A stretch of 64,000 nt of DNA from Castanea sativa (lineage: Eukaryota > Streptophyta > Magnoliopsida > Fagales > Fagaceae). The notes beneath the pieces were generated by a model that saw nothing but the letters and a program-made list of their open reading frames with translations, did not search any database and was not told where the DNA came from. The translations under genes were made by a program, and so were the position numbers. Shown one piece after another: positions 10,816 to 23,815 of this stretch; the first letter of the stretch is position 1, and every line of letters begins with the position of its first letter. The stretch is from the NCBI RefSeq assembly GCF_040712315.1, contig NC_134023.1, forward strand, positions 69,476,757 to 69,540,756. Direction: 5' to 3'.

Positions 10816-11592
10816 TCAGAAAAAAGGCTTCAAGTCGGCATCTACTTTCTTTATTCCACCCTGAAGATACTTGAAACATTGATGCAAAGTTGACGGCACT
10901 ATTCCGTTTCCATGAATCCATGGACGTCCTAACAACATGTTGTAGGTTGTCTTGGCATCAATGACATGGAACAGAATATTACTTGTCAATTCTTCAATAA
11001 TTAACTCCAAGTGTATCATGCCGATGGCGCGTTGTCCTCCTTGGTTAAAACCTTGTATGACCAAGCGACTGTGTGATAATTCCTCCATAGCAAGACCAAG
11101 TCGTCTCATTGTCATTTTCGGCGGTATATTAATAGTGAGCCTCCATCAATGAGAATGCGATCAATTTTTTGTTCACGAACATAACCGAGAGACATAAAGT
11201 GGACGATTGTGAGGCTTAGGGCCTAATAATAGATCTTCGTCAGTGAAAGTCAAGTCTGGGGAGCACGCGAAACATTCCTGTGTTTGTTGAAGTGTATTGG
11301 CACAAGGAGTGTAAATCTTTGGCTTTTCAAGAGCTTGGGTGATCCCTTCTTTCGGTGAGGTGGAGGATTGTGAGGGTTCCACTTTATCAACCTGAGTTTT
11401 GAGTTGTTCTAAAGGCGACAAAGTCTCATTTGAACTACCATGGTCAACACCTTTACGTTTTTCATCAACCTCACAACGAGAGAACGTGTGAACAGCCTCA
11501 GATGACTTGTTTTGAAAGAATTTTATGGGGTATAAGTCTTCCAATGTGACAAGAATTCGAAATTTTTGGGTGTGTGCCGAATCATCGCACAT
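10816..11592 (-). pseudogene. retrotransposon aspartic protease region, frameshifted
   Basis: Two minus-strand frames make up this region. The first (11592-11173) ends with TFTDEDLLLGPKPHNRPLY, the usual lead-in to the protease of Tat elements. The catalytic ILIDGGS motif is encoded around 11136-11156 but is followed by a frameshift and stops. The second frame (11115-10816) continues with LVIQGFNQGGQRAIGMIHLEL and LLGRPWIHGNGIVPSTLHQC. Retroviral-type aspartic proteases cleave the Gag-Pol polyprotein; the Asp is kept but the frame is broken. Confidence 0.82.
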
Positions 11593-11783
11593 TTCCGTTC
11601 TTAGTCTTTCTTTCCTTTTATCATTCTTTCTTCTTGGCTTGCGGCTGAATTTGGTTTTGTGTTTTTACGGACTCTTGGGTGATGAAATGAAGAGGGAATA
11701 CTCGTCTCTTCTTCCATCTCTTACGAGTAACCAACGTCCAACCCTCTTCCTCATCCATTGTTGACTTTTTATCATCATTTGAA

Positions 11784-13603
11784 TTATAATCGGATGCTTT
11801 TTGTGAGAGTTGAACTTGAACGGGTTCCAAAGAACCAAATCGGATGAACGTGGTATTCACCCTCTCGCTTAGTAGTTAGAGACATGCAACTAGGCGACTC
11901 GCAAGCAAATGTTACAAGGTTTGACCGAGCAACATCACCAACATCTAAGTCGATTTTCCTTTCCTTGGCTAGCTTCATGATGAGTTCTTTAAGAACAAAG
12001 CATTTTTGGATCGGATGACTTATGATGCGATGATACTTACAATAGTTCGGGTCATCAACCTTTCTGCTTCTTCGGTCGTTTGCATTCGGCAATTCAATTA
12101 ATTTCAAGTTGAGCGAGTTGTTCTAGCATTTCGGGTATATCGGCGTCAAGGAAAGGATACACCTTTTGTTCCCATTCCTTGAGTGATGAGCGACGTGTCT
12201 CACGTCGTTGACCTCCCTCGGGCCTCTTCTCGTTAGCCTTTTCATTTGCCGTTGAAATTTTGGTAGGGCGGGGGTTGACATTCATAGAGTGTTTGACATT
12301 ACTTTTTGTATTCCTGTCATTTCTCCTTATTTCTCGCCTTTCTTTCTTTTCTTCGGGTACGGGAGGTTTCACATTTTCATGGCAAGAGATACTCAATTCC
12401 ATGTCGTGCGCACGAGTTGCCAATTCTTCGAATGTTCGGGGTTTTACCCCTTGTAGGATGTACGAAGTCCCCAATGCATGCCTTGGATGCACATTTCTAC
12501 GACGAGATATTTCGGACGGTCTATCCTTACAATCTAAACTCAAAGAACGCCACCGACCGATGTAGTCAACAACGGGTTCGTCTTTCCTTTGCTTAGTATT
12601 GGTAAGCTCCATCATGCTTACCGTGCGGCGCGTCTTTGTAAAACCGGTTAAGGAACTCCCTTTCCAACTGATCCCAACTATCAATTGACTCGGGTTCCAA
12701 GTACTGTATACCAATCAAAGGCATTCCCTTTCGGTGAACGAACAAGCTGCTTTACAAAGAGGCCTCCTTGAGTCCTGCGTTCTCACATGTTTCTACAAAG
12801 TGAGCAATGTGTTGCTTAGGGTTTCCCTTGCCATCGAATTGCAAGAACTTGGGGGGTTGATACCCATTTGGCATTCTCATATTGTCAATGCGCTTCGTAT
12901 ATGGTTTTGAATACATGAGAGAATGTGTGGAAGAACCTCCATATTGTGCTCGTATGGTGTTCGTTATCATGTCCTGCAGTTGTTGGACAGATATCGAGGC
13001 CATTGAGGTGGAATGTCCTTGTTGAGAAGTGCCTTCACCTCCTTTTCCCTTATCACCCTTAGCGTTTTCTCCCTTCAAGGTAAAGCCAGGAGGGTGCTCA
13101 AGGTCTGGATTTGATTCACCCGAATCTTGGACTTCCAGTTTATTCATCAGAGTTGCAATTTGGACGTCCTTATCTTCAAGTGCTTTTGTGAGAAGGGTGA
13201 CCCTTTGTTCCATTTCAGCCATCTTTTCTTCCACAGTAGAGGTGTTGGTCATCATTACTGGCATGACCTCTAGATATGATGGAGAAAACGATGAGACAGG
13301 ATGAGTCAAAGGCATTTTGTTCCTTAGGCTTCTCATCACAGGCGAAGAGTTGATAGAAAAGGTCTTTGTTGAGGATGATTCATCATTGATCTCAAAATCC
13401 TTCGAGACAGATGAATCCTTAGCGGTGGCTTCCCTTTTTGCAAGAAAGTCTAGAGAGATGATATTATGAAGCTTGCTTTCCTTGGTTGATTGGGGTTGCG
13501 GTTGATCAAGAGCTTTGGATCGACTACGAGTGATTGGGCCGACATAATCATCCGCAATGGAAGCATCCATCACCGATTTTTGAGCATTCTTGTTAGAAGC
13601 CAT
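11784..13603 (-). pseudogene. gag: retrotransposon gag, frameshifted
   Basis: The likely start is the ATG at 13603 (MASNKNAQKS...); the frame also runs upstream into the LTR, which is not coding. The first frame runs to 12752 and contains PITRSRSKA and the capsid-like QFDGKGNPKQHIAHFVETC. It then breaks, and at least two frame changes follow before the capsid frame resumes at 12714-12094 with RRTVSMMELTNTKQ and DEPVVDYIGRWRSLSL. A third segment (12107-11784) carries the Cys/His motif YCKYHRIISHPIQKC, a nucleocapsid-type zinc knuckle relative. These motifs are characteristic of Tat-branch Gag, which packages element RNA. Several independent frameshifts make this a dead copy. Confidence 0.85.
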
Positions 13604-13665
13604 CGAAGCTAGTAGCAGATCGAATTTCTTTTCTTTTGAAGGAGAAAGAGATGAGAGGCAGAGAT

Positions 13666-13683
13666 GTCCCACCGGGCGTGCCA
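13666..13683 (-). other. primer binding site of the Tat-type element
   Basis: Minus-strand TGGCACGCCCGGTGGGAC begins with the TGG that pairs with the CCA end of a tRNA. It sits 5 nt from the LTR end, the normal place for minus-strand DNA priming. The matching tRNA was not identified. Confidence 0.7.
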
Positions 13684-14305
13684 GAATTTGTAGACGACTA
13701 AATTTCTTAGTTCGAAATAAATCAAACAAGTAAAATAGTTTCACAAATGCGAATTTGTGTTGATAAATGTGTGGTACAATTCTCTGTAATTACAAAAGAG
13801 TGATCCTCTGATTCGATCTCCTTGAAAGATTTATTGATTGGATTTGTGGTAATGTGATTTTGATTTGAACATAAGATATTCTTCAATTTGGCTGAGGAAT
13901 GGATCGAAGATCTTTGAAACGGAATTACAATGAATCTCTGGCTATGAGCTTGTTAGAAATTCTGTGTTCTTCGTGTTCTTCGTGTTCTTCGTGTGTTCTT
14001 CGTGTTTGAAGGTTTGTGGTGGAAGTTCTTCGGTGCTTTAGAGGCTTGATTCCGTAGAGCTCCGTTGATTTATGGTTTGTTGAGATTTCTGGAGGCTTTT
14101 GAGCTTGATTCCAGTGAATTTTGAGATCTGGACGAGTAGTTTGGATGATTTTGCTTCGAATGTTTTTTTGTATTCGAGGTTGAAGTTCTTGAATTTCTTG
14201 GAGGCTTTGAGGTTTGATCCTGGCAGAGCTTCTGGGTTTCTGAACTCAAGCTATCTTCTTCCTTCTCTCTGTTCTGTGTCCTCCTAAATGTTTTAGGAAG
14301 GCTTC

Positions 14306-14313
14306 TATTTATA
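14306..14313 (-). promoter_or_regulatory. TATA box of the 5' LTR promoter
   Basis: TATAAATA on the minus strand within CCTATAAATAGAAG. It lies in the LTR upstream (minus sense) of gag, with the U3 repeats behind it, as expected for the retroelement promoter. Confidence 0.6.
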
Positions 14314-14372
14314 GGAGTTTAGGGGTAGGTGAGCGACACGTGGCGGAGTTTGATTGGTCCGCTTATGTCATC

Positions 14373-14510
14373 GCTTACACGTGCTAAGTGCTTGTGTCAT
14401 TGCTTACACGTGCGAGGCTGCCTGTGTCATTGCTTACACGTGCTGAGTGCTTGTGTCACTGCTTACACGTGCGAGGTTGCCTGTGTCATTGCTTACACCT
14501 GCTGATGCAG
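14373..14510. repeat. G-box-bearing tandem repeats in LTR U3
   Basis: Five copies of a unit starting gcttacacgtg begin at 14373, 14402, 14432, 14461 and 14491, spaced 29 or 30 bp apart. Alternate units differ (gctaagtgctt versus gcgaggctgcc), so the real period is a 59-bp dimer present about 2.3 times. Four copies keep ACACGTG, the ABRE/G-box core bound by plant bZIP and bHLH factors; the fifth has lost it (acacctg). The block is about 60 bp upstream of the LTR TATA box, an enhancer-like position. Confidence 0.7.
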
Positions 14511-14630
14511 TTTCATGCCTTCATTTCAATGACACTTGGCGAATTTCTACTGGTTTCTGAATAGTGATGGCAAAACCTAGCAGCAGTACGTGGCGCTTTG
14601 TAATTGGTTGTATTTTGTGGATTTTGGTAG

Positions 14631-14912
<282 letters not shown>

Positions 14913-15349
14913 TGATTTAATTTATGGCAACTGATTTGTTGTTAAGTAGTTGAACTAATTGTTTGTTTGTTATATTTAATTTATTGCATGCATTTACTCT
15001 GGAGAGTGAAAACCAGTTCTACTTGACTACTTCTACCATGTATAAGTTCAGCATGATCGGTTATTGTTTCATCAATCTTGCACAAGGGTTGAAGCATTAA
15101 GCAAACTTTTTTTCCTGATCTCGCTTGAGCATATTTGAACTCGTTTAAGCCAGTGTTTTAAAACGTGAGTTCTCCAATTAGCTTCTTGACTTGACACATT
15201 AAGGACTTATATATAAATGAGGGGAATGATTAGGTGAAGAGGGAGAAAGAGGGTATTCTTCTTAAAGTCTAGTGAATAAGTGCCGTTAGAACATTTGTTA
15301 ATTAATAAAATATTTTAGGAAATTTTTTATACCACATTAATTTATAGGA
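14913..15349. other. 3' flank of GH1 copy A
   Basis: AT-rich non-coding sequence. gatttgttgttaagtagttg and the following bases resemble the 3' flanks after 41124 and 54712, so this is part of the duplicated unit. No gene seen. Confidence 0.7.
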
Positions 15350-15358
15350 AATATAAAA

Positions 15359-16959
15359 GACGAAAAACTTATTTTAGTCCTTACATTTTCACACGATTCC
15401 CATTTTAGTCCCTAACTTTTTTTACGACTACTTTTAGTCCCTATCCTGGAAAACGCCTCTCGTTTTGGTTCTTTCCGTCAGTGCCCTAACGGCAAAATCC
15501 TACGGGGCAGACGGAACTATTAAAATAATAATAATAAATTTATTTTGACATTAAAAAATGTCACGTCAGCATTTAAATTAAAAAAATTAATTTATTAATT
15601 TTAACTTAATAAAAAATTAAAAACAAAAAATTACAAATCTAGAAATTAAAATCCAAACGAAGAAATCTAATTTACGACCAAGAACATTTTCCTTTTTTTG
15701 AAATTTTCTCTTTTTTTTTCTTAGAAAACAAACAAAATTAAGCATACACAAACCCAAAAAATTAAAATAAACCCAATAAATTAAACCCACCCATCACTTC
15801 CACACTCTCTCTCGTGGTTCAGCTTCTCCCTTTTTCTTTATCTGGTTCAGCACTTTAGCCTCTCATTAAGCTCGATCCTAGCCATGAGAGATGAGAGGGA
15901 AAAGAGGGAGGAACTGAAACCCAGGTGGACACGAGCAAGAAGAAATTATCGGAAGAGAACTTGATGTGAAACCCATAGACCAAGCCCAGAAAGGACTCAC
16001 CGCTGTTCGTGGCTATTGTGGTCAACGATGAAGGAATGAAGCTTGAGGAGCTTTGACCTGGGTTCCTTGTAATGAAATAGAAGTAGAGGTCGAAGGTGGT
16101 GGATCTAGTGGGTTTGGAGGTTTCGGATCGGTGATTTGAGATGAGTTTTAGATCATTGGGTTTTAGATCGGTGGGTCATTGATCGTTGGGTTTCAGATCG
16201 TTGAGTCTTCGTCCTCATCGTTGTCAGTTGTTGGGTTTGTGTTTGTTGCTTTTGTGTTTGGTTGACAAGGAAGATCTATTGCTGGGTTTATGTTTGTGTT
16301 TGTGTTTTTATTGTTGCTGGAAATCAGTTTGTGTTTATGTTTGGTTGACAAGAAAGGGCAAGAAAATGCTAGAAAATCTGGGCTTACGTTCTTATGTTGA
16401 AATTTGAATTTGTGTTCTTTAGAGTTCTTGAAGATGAATTGGATTTTAATTTTGTTTTTTGTTTTTTGTTTTAATTTTTTTTTCATGTTTAATTTTTTTG
16501 TTCTTATTTTCTGGGTTTGTGATTTTTCGATTTTATTTTATGGTTTGAGAAAATGGTGATTTTGAGATTTTTAATTTTTGGATTTTAATTTCTGTGTTTG
16601 TGTTCTTGGATTTGAATTTGTGTTCTTGTTCTTAGATTTGTTGTTCTTAGATTTTAAATTCTGGATTTGTAATTTTTTGTTTTTAATTCTGTTTTTATTT
16701 TTTTTATTTAGTTAAAATTTATAAATTAATTTTTTTTAATTTAAATGTTGATGTGGCATTTTTTTAATGTCAAAATAAATTTTTTATTATTATTTTAATT
16801 GTTCCATCTGCCACGTAGGATTTTGCCGTTAGGGCACTGACGGAAAGGACTAAAACGAGAAGCATTTTTCAAGATAGGGACTAAAAGCAGTAGAAAAAAA
16901 AGTTAGGGACTAAAGTGGGAATCGTGTGAAAATGTAGGGACTAAAATGGGTTTTTTGCC
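15359..16959. mobile_element. Mutator-like non-autonomous element, 1.6 kb, long TIRs
   Basis: The ends are inverted repeats of about 250 bp. The left starts gacgaaaaacttattttagtcc and the right, reversed, starts ggcaaaaaacccattttagtcc; both continue through cacacgattcccattttagt and tgccctaacggcaaaatcct. The flanks carry an identical 9-bp duplication, aatataaaa, at 15350-15358 and 16960-16968. Long TIRs with 9-bp duplications are typical of Mutator-like elements. The roughly 1.1-kb core has no transposase; a 73-codon plus frame at 16186-16407 is low-complexity and probably not a gene. Confidence 0.88.
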
Positions 16960-17153
16960 AATATAAAATGTTATTAAAAAAAATTAGTTGCTTTTTTATT
17001 TTCCTATAAAGAGTTTATAAAAATATTTTCTAAACCAATATCCTTAAGACATCCGTTAATTATTCGTCACTTGTTCTTATATTGCTACATGACAAAAACG
17101 ATTTTTGTATCAAAACTTAATGATCGTTCGTGTTAGGCGTCCTGATTTAATGC

Positions 17154-18077
17154 TGTTGGTGCAAAACACAAAGATAATGGAAATAACACGAAGAGAAACT
17201 GAATAATACTTCTGAATTTTTTATTAGTTTAAAGAAAGATATTACACAACACTATTTGGACTGAGGCGCAGCACTCGCTCTCTTTAAGGAGATTCAAGCC
17301 CTTGGTTGGCTAAACTTTGTAACTGGCGCAGACCATTTTTGATTTGTCTCCCCCAGGATACAACAGCCCAACAAGTGTTGTATGACTAGAACAACCTTTG
17401 CATAAAGTGTTCAAGCCCAAAGCTCCACCAGAAAGAACACCCTTCCTTGCCAAAAATCTCTCTATTTTTTTTTAGTGTATATTGCAGTAACTTGAATTGT
17501 GTCTGAATGGGTCTATTTATAGGCTCAATGGGCCTCACGAAATTACTACCCAAATTAATCTGATTAATTAGGCCTATTATTCTGATATAGTGGGTGTTAC
17601 AAGATTAATTGTTGGATATTATTTTGATGGGCTAGAGTTACACAATTAATGGTGAGATAAGAAGTTTTCTGAATAATGAAAAGGCCCAAATGGATAGTCC
17701 ATTAAGTGGGTTAATGGCTTATTATTTTCCATAATAAAAATGGAATATTAATTCGGGTCATTTACTCACCAACGGATATGGTAATTACTCTGAATGGGCT
17801 GTCAAGTAGGAGGATCCAAGGTGCTGATTCATTTCCAAATTTGACACCTCCACCCTTCACCTCCCCCTTTCGCACGTATCTAGCCTAATATTTGAGACAA
17901 TTCATGTTAGCCCATTAATCATCACAATTAAAAAGAACAAAATAGTCTCTCTCTCCTTTTCAATGTGGGATTAAACATTTTTATTAACTCCTCATCTTCC
18001 ACATGCACTCCCACATTTTTACATTTATGTTATAAAATTTATTCATTTTAATTATTTAATATTAAAATGCTCCAACA
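17154..18077 (-). mobile_element. solo LTR (924 bp) with 5-bp target duplication
   Basis: Begins TGTTGG and ends CCAACA, flanked by aatgc on both sides (17149-17153, 18078-18082). There is no internal retroelement sequence. Minus-strand CTATAAATAGACCC near 17512-17521 looks like the LTR TATA box, which sets the orientation. This is the product expected from recombination between the two LTRs of one element. The family was not identified. Confidence 0.85.
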
Positions 18078-18082
18078 AATGC

Positions 18083-18728
18083 TAAAGCCTCTTGATTTTT
18101 ATAACAACTTGGGGATGCTGTGGAAATCCTTCAAAGAGAAAAGGGAACCTAAAGCTTTGGGCAAAGAAATATATGGGAGGTTGGGGTGATTCCATTTTGC
18201 TCAGGTCTAGTGCAGTTTGGTTTGTTCTTATAAGAGGATTTTTTTTTTGTTTTTTTTTTTTGTTGGAGTTATTAAATTTGTGTGTTCATGATAGTGAGCA
18301 TTAATTGTGACTAGGCTAGCATTAATTGTGTACTTGAGATTGTGTGAAAGTTTAAAAAAACCCATAAGTATTCTCAAAATATAGTGAAATTGTATTCTCT
18401 CTTCTCATATCTACTATAAATGTATAAGAAAATGGAGTGCCATTTACCATACTTTATAGAGTACTTAAGAATTACTAATAAGTTTATGGGTCATGCTAAA
18501 GAATGTCCTTAGGACATTAGTTTACAATCCATTTTAGAAAAGTTTTGACATTACTTTTATAGGAAATGAAAAAAGCTGTCAAACTATTAATTAATTTTTT
18601 TTCTATTCCTATAAAAACTTTCTTTAAATAGATTATTAACCAATACCCTAAGAGCATTCGTTAGCATTTCCTTAAGTTTATATCCAACAAGTGCAAAAGT
18701 CTACCCAATGCATTACGCTTTTTACACA
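18083..18728. other. GH1 array 3' flank, degraded
   Basis: Non-coding. The segment around 18160-18330 (gcagtttggtttgttcttataagagg, then gcattaattgtgactaggctagc) matches 55570-55675 and 42950-43045, which follow the two intact GH1 genes. So this belongs to the same duplicated unit, split by insertions. No gene seen. Confidence 0.7.
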
Positions 18729-19705
18729 TGCTTACCTGGACAAATCGGCCCAATACCATCATTTCTAAAAAAATTTAGGCAGAAAACACTGTTTCGGAAC
18801 TAATTCGAGATATACCACTTTTTCCAGTACTCGAGTTCACCAAACTCGAGTACTAGATTTTACATTTCCGCCGTGGCATGCCAGCGTGGCATTTTGGATT
18901 TTAAAAAATGTCGCCTAGTACTCGAGTTCAATAGGCTCGAGTACTGTACGATCTGGTACTCAAGTTTAGGGAACTCGGGTACCAATCTGGATTGACACTG
19001 GAATTGCTGTGGGTTATGCCCGAGTAAGACTCGAGCTTCATGTACTCGAGTACTGTGAACAGTACCCGATTTTTTGAAGCTCGAGTACTAATCTGGATTG
19101 GCCCGAAGTTCTTGGGTCATGCACCTTTTTTTAACCGGATAAAAACAAATCTATTAAAAAAATGAGGAGCCAAACCATAAGTCTCCATGACAATGATGGA
19201 AAAAAAAAAGGACAACCAAACATTTATTAAGCTCAAAACATCAACCACTACAACCAAAGGTTTTTTTTATATCATCACTGGAGGTACAACAGAAAAGCAT
19301 CCAGTGAACAAAAGAATGATCCTGATATTTCCAAGGAAGATATCCAAAGTTGTATCTATAGAATGGCTTTCTTTTTAGTTTTTACTGCTAGTTGGCAACT
19401 TGGCAGTTTCTTTAGGCCAGTCTAATTAGCCTTCCATCCATTGAATAAAAAAATGCTATGTGCACAGCTTCCGCTGCACCCATTAAAAAAAAAGGTACTC
19501 AATTGCACAAATTACAGAAAAATGATTGAATTAGATTGGTCATTGGAATTCAGTCTGCATTTACAAAGAAATACCTAAAAATATCTATGCATCCCTAAGG
19601 TGAATGTATTCTAATTTTCTTTTCCACTCCTTCACCAAGAGGCAATCCCATGGGCATTTGTCGATATAGTTACAACTTTTGAGGAAAGAAAGACATAGTT
19701 ACACC

Positions 19706-21770
19706 TTACAACCGACCACGCCCTACAGCCGGTTCACTCGCAGTTGTGGGACGCCGACTAGATGCATGGCGCTGACTAGATTGACGACCTCCATGCCCTC
19801 GACGTCCACCTGCTTGCCGACCACGCCCTACAGCCGGTTCACTTGCGTTGCCCACAGTGCGTGCACCGTCCAAGGTCAATCGACTGATCTCTTCAACAGA
19901 TTGTAAGGCATTCATACAGTCGGTGTAGATCTCAGACACGTTCGAACTTCGCCATAATCCTCAACTGTGATTCAACCTGTCACAAGTATACAAGAGTAGT
20001 GTTAGGATTTGGAACTAAAGTATGCGAAGCGAGGTACATTTATAATAGAACAATCTTTGTAAACTTACCAAAGTGTCCCAGTATGAGGTCTCTTTTGTAA
20101 TATGCCGAACAGTGATGGGACGATACCACACCATATACTCGTCATTGTAGCTCATTACCCCATGAAAGGGCGGTGCTTCAGCAATGGTGGCATGCGCAGC
20201 CCATCTAGCAATATGAGTGGCATGTTCTTGAACCCAATTTTTTTCATGCTTGCCTTGGAGTGTTATCTTGTGAAGTTCAATTGAAGTATCAACATTGTCC
20301 GGTACGCCTTGCTTCATCCCAAACTGTCGAAGAACACGTTCAGGGTGATGGCCTTCAACTACCCAAAAATGTATGAGCGGCACGATGGACCTCCATATGT
20401 GTTGGCCTGCCGTACAATATGCGGGCAGGGAACCCAAATAATCTCTATATGGCTCCCAGACAATCTACAATGATCCAACAAATGCAAACAACCATATTAA
20501 CAATATATGTGTAATGATATCTTACAAACAACCATACAAACAACCATAAAGTGGTTGGTTCCCACTTGTAAGGCACGATACCTGATTTGGCTGGAGCGAA
20601 GCAAGCGACACACGATAGGCGCGTAGGACATGCATTGGATGGTCAGTTGTTATCTTAGCCCCTTTCCATCTACCAAACAACACAGACATAACCTTCATAT
20701 TAGCTACTTACATAATTCCCATGCGAAAAAAATTAATGCGGAAATGTAAAACGATAACTAAGTTGAAGATCCTACATACCTGACAGCAAGTGGACCTGGG
20801 GGCAGTGCCTGGTGTGGATGCCTCATCACAGGACATATTTGTGGAAACCTCGCCCACGCCCACAACTGCACTAATAGCAGTGCACCACCAATTTGCTTGG
20901 CTGTCTTCTCTGATGCCTTACAGAGGTGTCTATATAGCCAACTTAGTGTTGCACTACCCCAACTATAATTCTTTCCATTGCTGATTGGATTGAAAAATTG
21001 TAGATACATGATTGAGAGCCGTTCGCCAGACTTGTCCATAAACAGTATACTACCCAACATTTGGAGTATGTAATACCGAGCATACTGTTGCACACGCACC
21101 TCGGCGTCGCAGAAGAGAGGGTTGCGAAACTGCTCCTCCAGCCATTTGGCTTTTATCCTCGGCCCTTCCAACACTGCAGTGTTCTTTTTTGTACCAAATG
21201 GTCTGTCCGGTGGAGGGGGGTACCTAGCAAATCCATGCAAAAGTCAAGCCAGTTGTCCATATGGGTAAATCCTACCATCGGCAAGCCATGTACAGGTACC
21301 CCCATGATGACCTCTATGTCTTGTAGCGTGATGGTCATCTCACCGTGGGGCAAGTGGAATGAGTGCGTCTCTGGCCGCCATCTCTCCACTAAGGCCGTGA
21401 TCAGTGCATGGTCAAGGTCCATATGTGGAACCCGAAGTAGCCCATCTAACCCCGCATCTGTGATATAAGCGGCAATCTGTGGATCTAACCCACCATCAAA
21501 CAGACCTTTATCTCGGTGACGACAAGTCAGAACACCTGGCACTTCCTGCAAACAAAGCAGCTTAGTATTAATAATAGCATTCACTAACCACGTAATAATT
21601 ACACTTCAAACATAATGCCCAAAATCTTTCTACTACATATATTGATTACGATTTTGGACACAAGTGCATACCTCGCCTGCCAAAGAAGCATCCCAAAGCA
21701 AACTTGAACGATGCATAGGTTGCCTCGTCAAGACAGTCCCTATAGAGGGTCCTGCTCGATGTGGGTCCAT
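19706..21770 (-). pseudogene. PMD / MAIN-like gene inside the Mutator-like element
   Basis: Five minus-strand exons with GT-AG borders: 21770-21672 (start MDPHRAGPSIG), 21545-20780, 20669-20582, 20464-20069 and 19976-19706. Exon 2 holds the PMD core: VERWRPETHSFHLPHGEMTI, LQDIEVIMGVPVHG, then YSWGSATLSWLYRHLC and LLLVQLWAWARFPQI. Exons 3-4 give WKGAKITTDHPMHVLRAY, YCTAGQHIWRSIVPLIHF and ERVLRQFGMKQGVP. Exon 5 is Arg/Gly-rich (QAGGRRGHGGRQSSQRH). One frameshift lies near the C-run at about 21225 (exon 2 length is off by one base) and a second near 19938 in exon 5, so this copy is probably non-functional. The family includes the MAIN/MAIL proteins and is often annotated as 'serine/threonine phosphatase 7 long-form homolog', but no phosphatase domain is seen here. 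Confidence 0.85.
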
Positions 21771-23630
21771 ACCTGGCATAAATTAAAGGTGATTAATGGC
21801 CCATTAGCATATTCATCAAATACCCATAAGCTAAATCAAAATAATAGCATCTCATTGATAGCATCTCACTAATTTTTTTATTTGTTTTTATATCAATAAT
21901 TTTTTGATGGCCTTTAAGAGGGGAAATGCTATTGTTGAGGGAGTATCAAGTGTAATTTTATTGAACCAAATTGCTAAAGTCAGTACCTATTTATACATGT
22001 TCTCTTTCTTCATCCCTTTGTTTAGTTTTAAGTTATATTTAATATTTAGTTGTATTTTAAAGTTAGTATTGGAATTTGTATATCAATGAATATACCAATT
22101 GTTTGATTAATTGCAAAATATAAACAATAGGTGTAGGAACTACTCTCGACCCTTATGCAGAATTACATTACCAAACTATGGTCCAAAGTTAGGATAAATT
22201 CTTCAGAAAGTGTTAGACACTCAAGTATCCTCAATTCAATGGATTGGCCTCCACTACAGACCTTCTATCCATATTCTAGGAAGGGTTTTCTAAGTGGGAT
22301 ATGTCCTAAACATGCAAATTGCTTTAAGAAAACATAGATCAAAATAAACACAAGCACGATTCAAGCATACACAAGCACTATTTCTAAGTTTTTAGCTTAG
22401 ACTAACATCAACCAAACATGCATTAAATTAACTTCAAGCGCAAAGAAAATCCTTCATTTCATTTGTCTGATTCATATCAATTAGTCTTTGCAGGAAAATT
22501 AACTTCAAGAGCATTTATTTTGCTGTTAAAGTTTGAAATTTCCTGACATGTTTTACATTCTAATGTTCAGTAGTGTAAAATGAATGTACCGATAGAGCTA
22601 TGATTAGCAATAATTTCCAAAATCTGATTGTGGGAATGCAGGGTTTCTAAATTGCAGGAGAAAAGTGGTCAAGCTGCTAGAGAAATAAAAAACAATGTAC
22701 CTTATGTTCATTCTTAATTCAAATTATTACAATGTAAATAGAATTGCATTATTGATTGATTGAAAGAAAAAAAAATATAAACCTTCTCTTATTCAATTAT
22801 TAAGTAGATTAGCTTAATAAGAAATTAACTAATATCTACTCAGTTTGAAATTGTCAAATGATTAAGTTAATTGGAGCTATATGATCCAAACAAATTTATC
22901 AGTAGCACCATTTTTTCTTTTGCCCAAAAATCTTTCTGGATTCGTAGGACGTTCACTATCAAACAACAACAAAAGGGTAAGTACATATTCAGAAAGAATA
23001 TCCACTCTACTCAAACTTAAAAAAGTTATAGTAACCCATCTTCAATTGAACAATGTAGTTTTATTTGTTATGTATGAGTCACATACAGTGAAAAATACTT
23101 TCACCATGCTTTCTTTGTAGTTTTAACTGAAGTACTCATCACTCTAATCAGCTAACCTAATCAATTGTGTGACCTACATTTTAATTAGAATGAATATATG
23201 AAGCTGAATATCAGAAAATAAATCCATGATTGGATGAGGCTATAGATGCATTGACTATTGTTAGTATACTTAGTTTCAATTCTTTTTCTTATGCAGATTC
23301 AAGTCATCAAGCATTCCAAGCACTGTATTGAAAGGGGCACCAGATTTCTGCTCTATATATGTGATCTCAAAAGGGAAGGTCTCGTCAGTTCAAAATACTT
23401 CTTGTCCAGCCCCCTATACTTCCCCACTACTTGAACATATTCAGAATATAAACAGCAAACATATTCATCCTCCTGCCTCACCCTCCAAACGTACCATGAA
23501 CTTAAGAGGTTTGCTCCTCTCAATTATAAAGATTTCTCAACACAATTAATAATCAAAATTACCACAATTACTTAAAAACTCATGGAAAGAACAAAAAAAA
23601 TTACCAAAATTGCTAACCTTTGAGTGCGAG

Positions 23631-23815
23631 GTCGCCGGCGATGAAATGGGTTTGGGGTTTGTACGGCGGCGCCGGCGATGAAACGGGTTTGAGAGTCCGA
23701 GATTGCCGGCGATGAAAGGGGTTTGGGGTTTGTACGGCGGCGCCGGTGATGAAACGGGTTTCGGAGTCCGACTTTGCCAGCGGTGAAATGGGTTTGGGGT
23801 TTGGAGAGTGAGAGT
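23631..23815. repeat. 71-bp minisatellite near the right end of the PMD element
   Basis: tttggggtttg recurs at about 23651, 23722 and 23793, exactly 71 bp apart, with ggcggcgccgg and gatgaaacggg blocks in each unit. GC-rich in an AT-rich setting. It reads as short minus-strand frames only because of its composition. Confidence 0.8.

Noticed and set aside
16186..16486. Overlapping frames on both strands in the 1.6-kb Mutator-like element
   Set aside because: Low-complexity Leu/Cys- or Lys/Asn-rich translation of simple tgtttg-type sequence; no domain.
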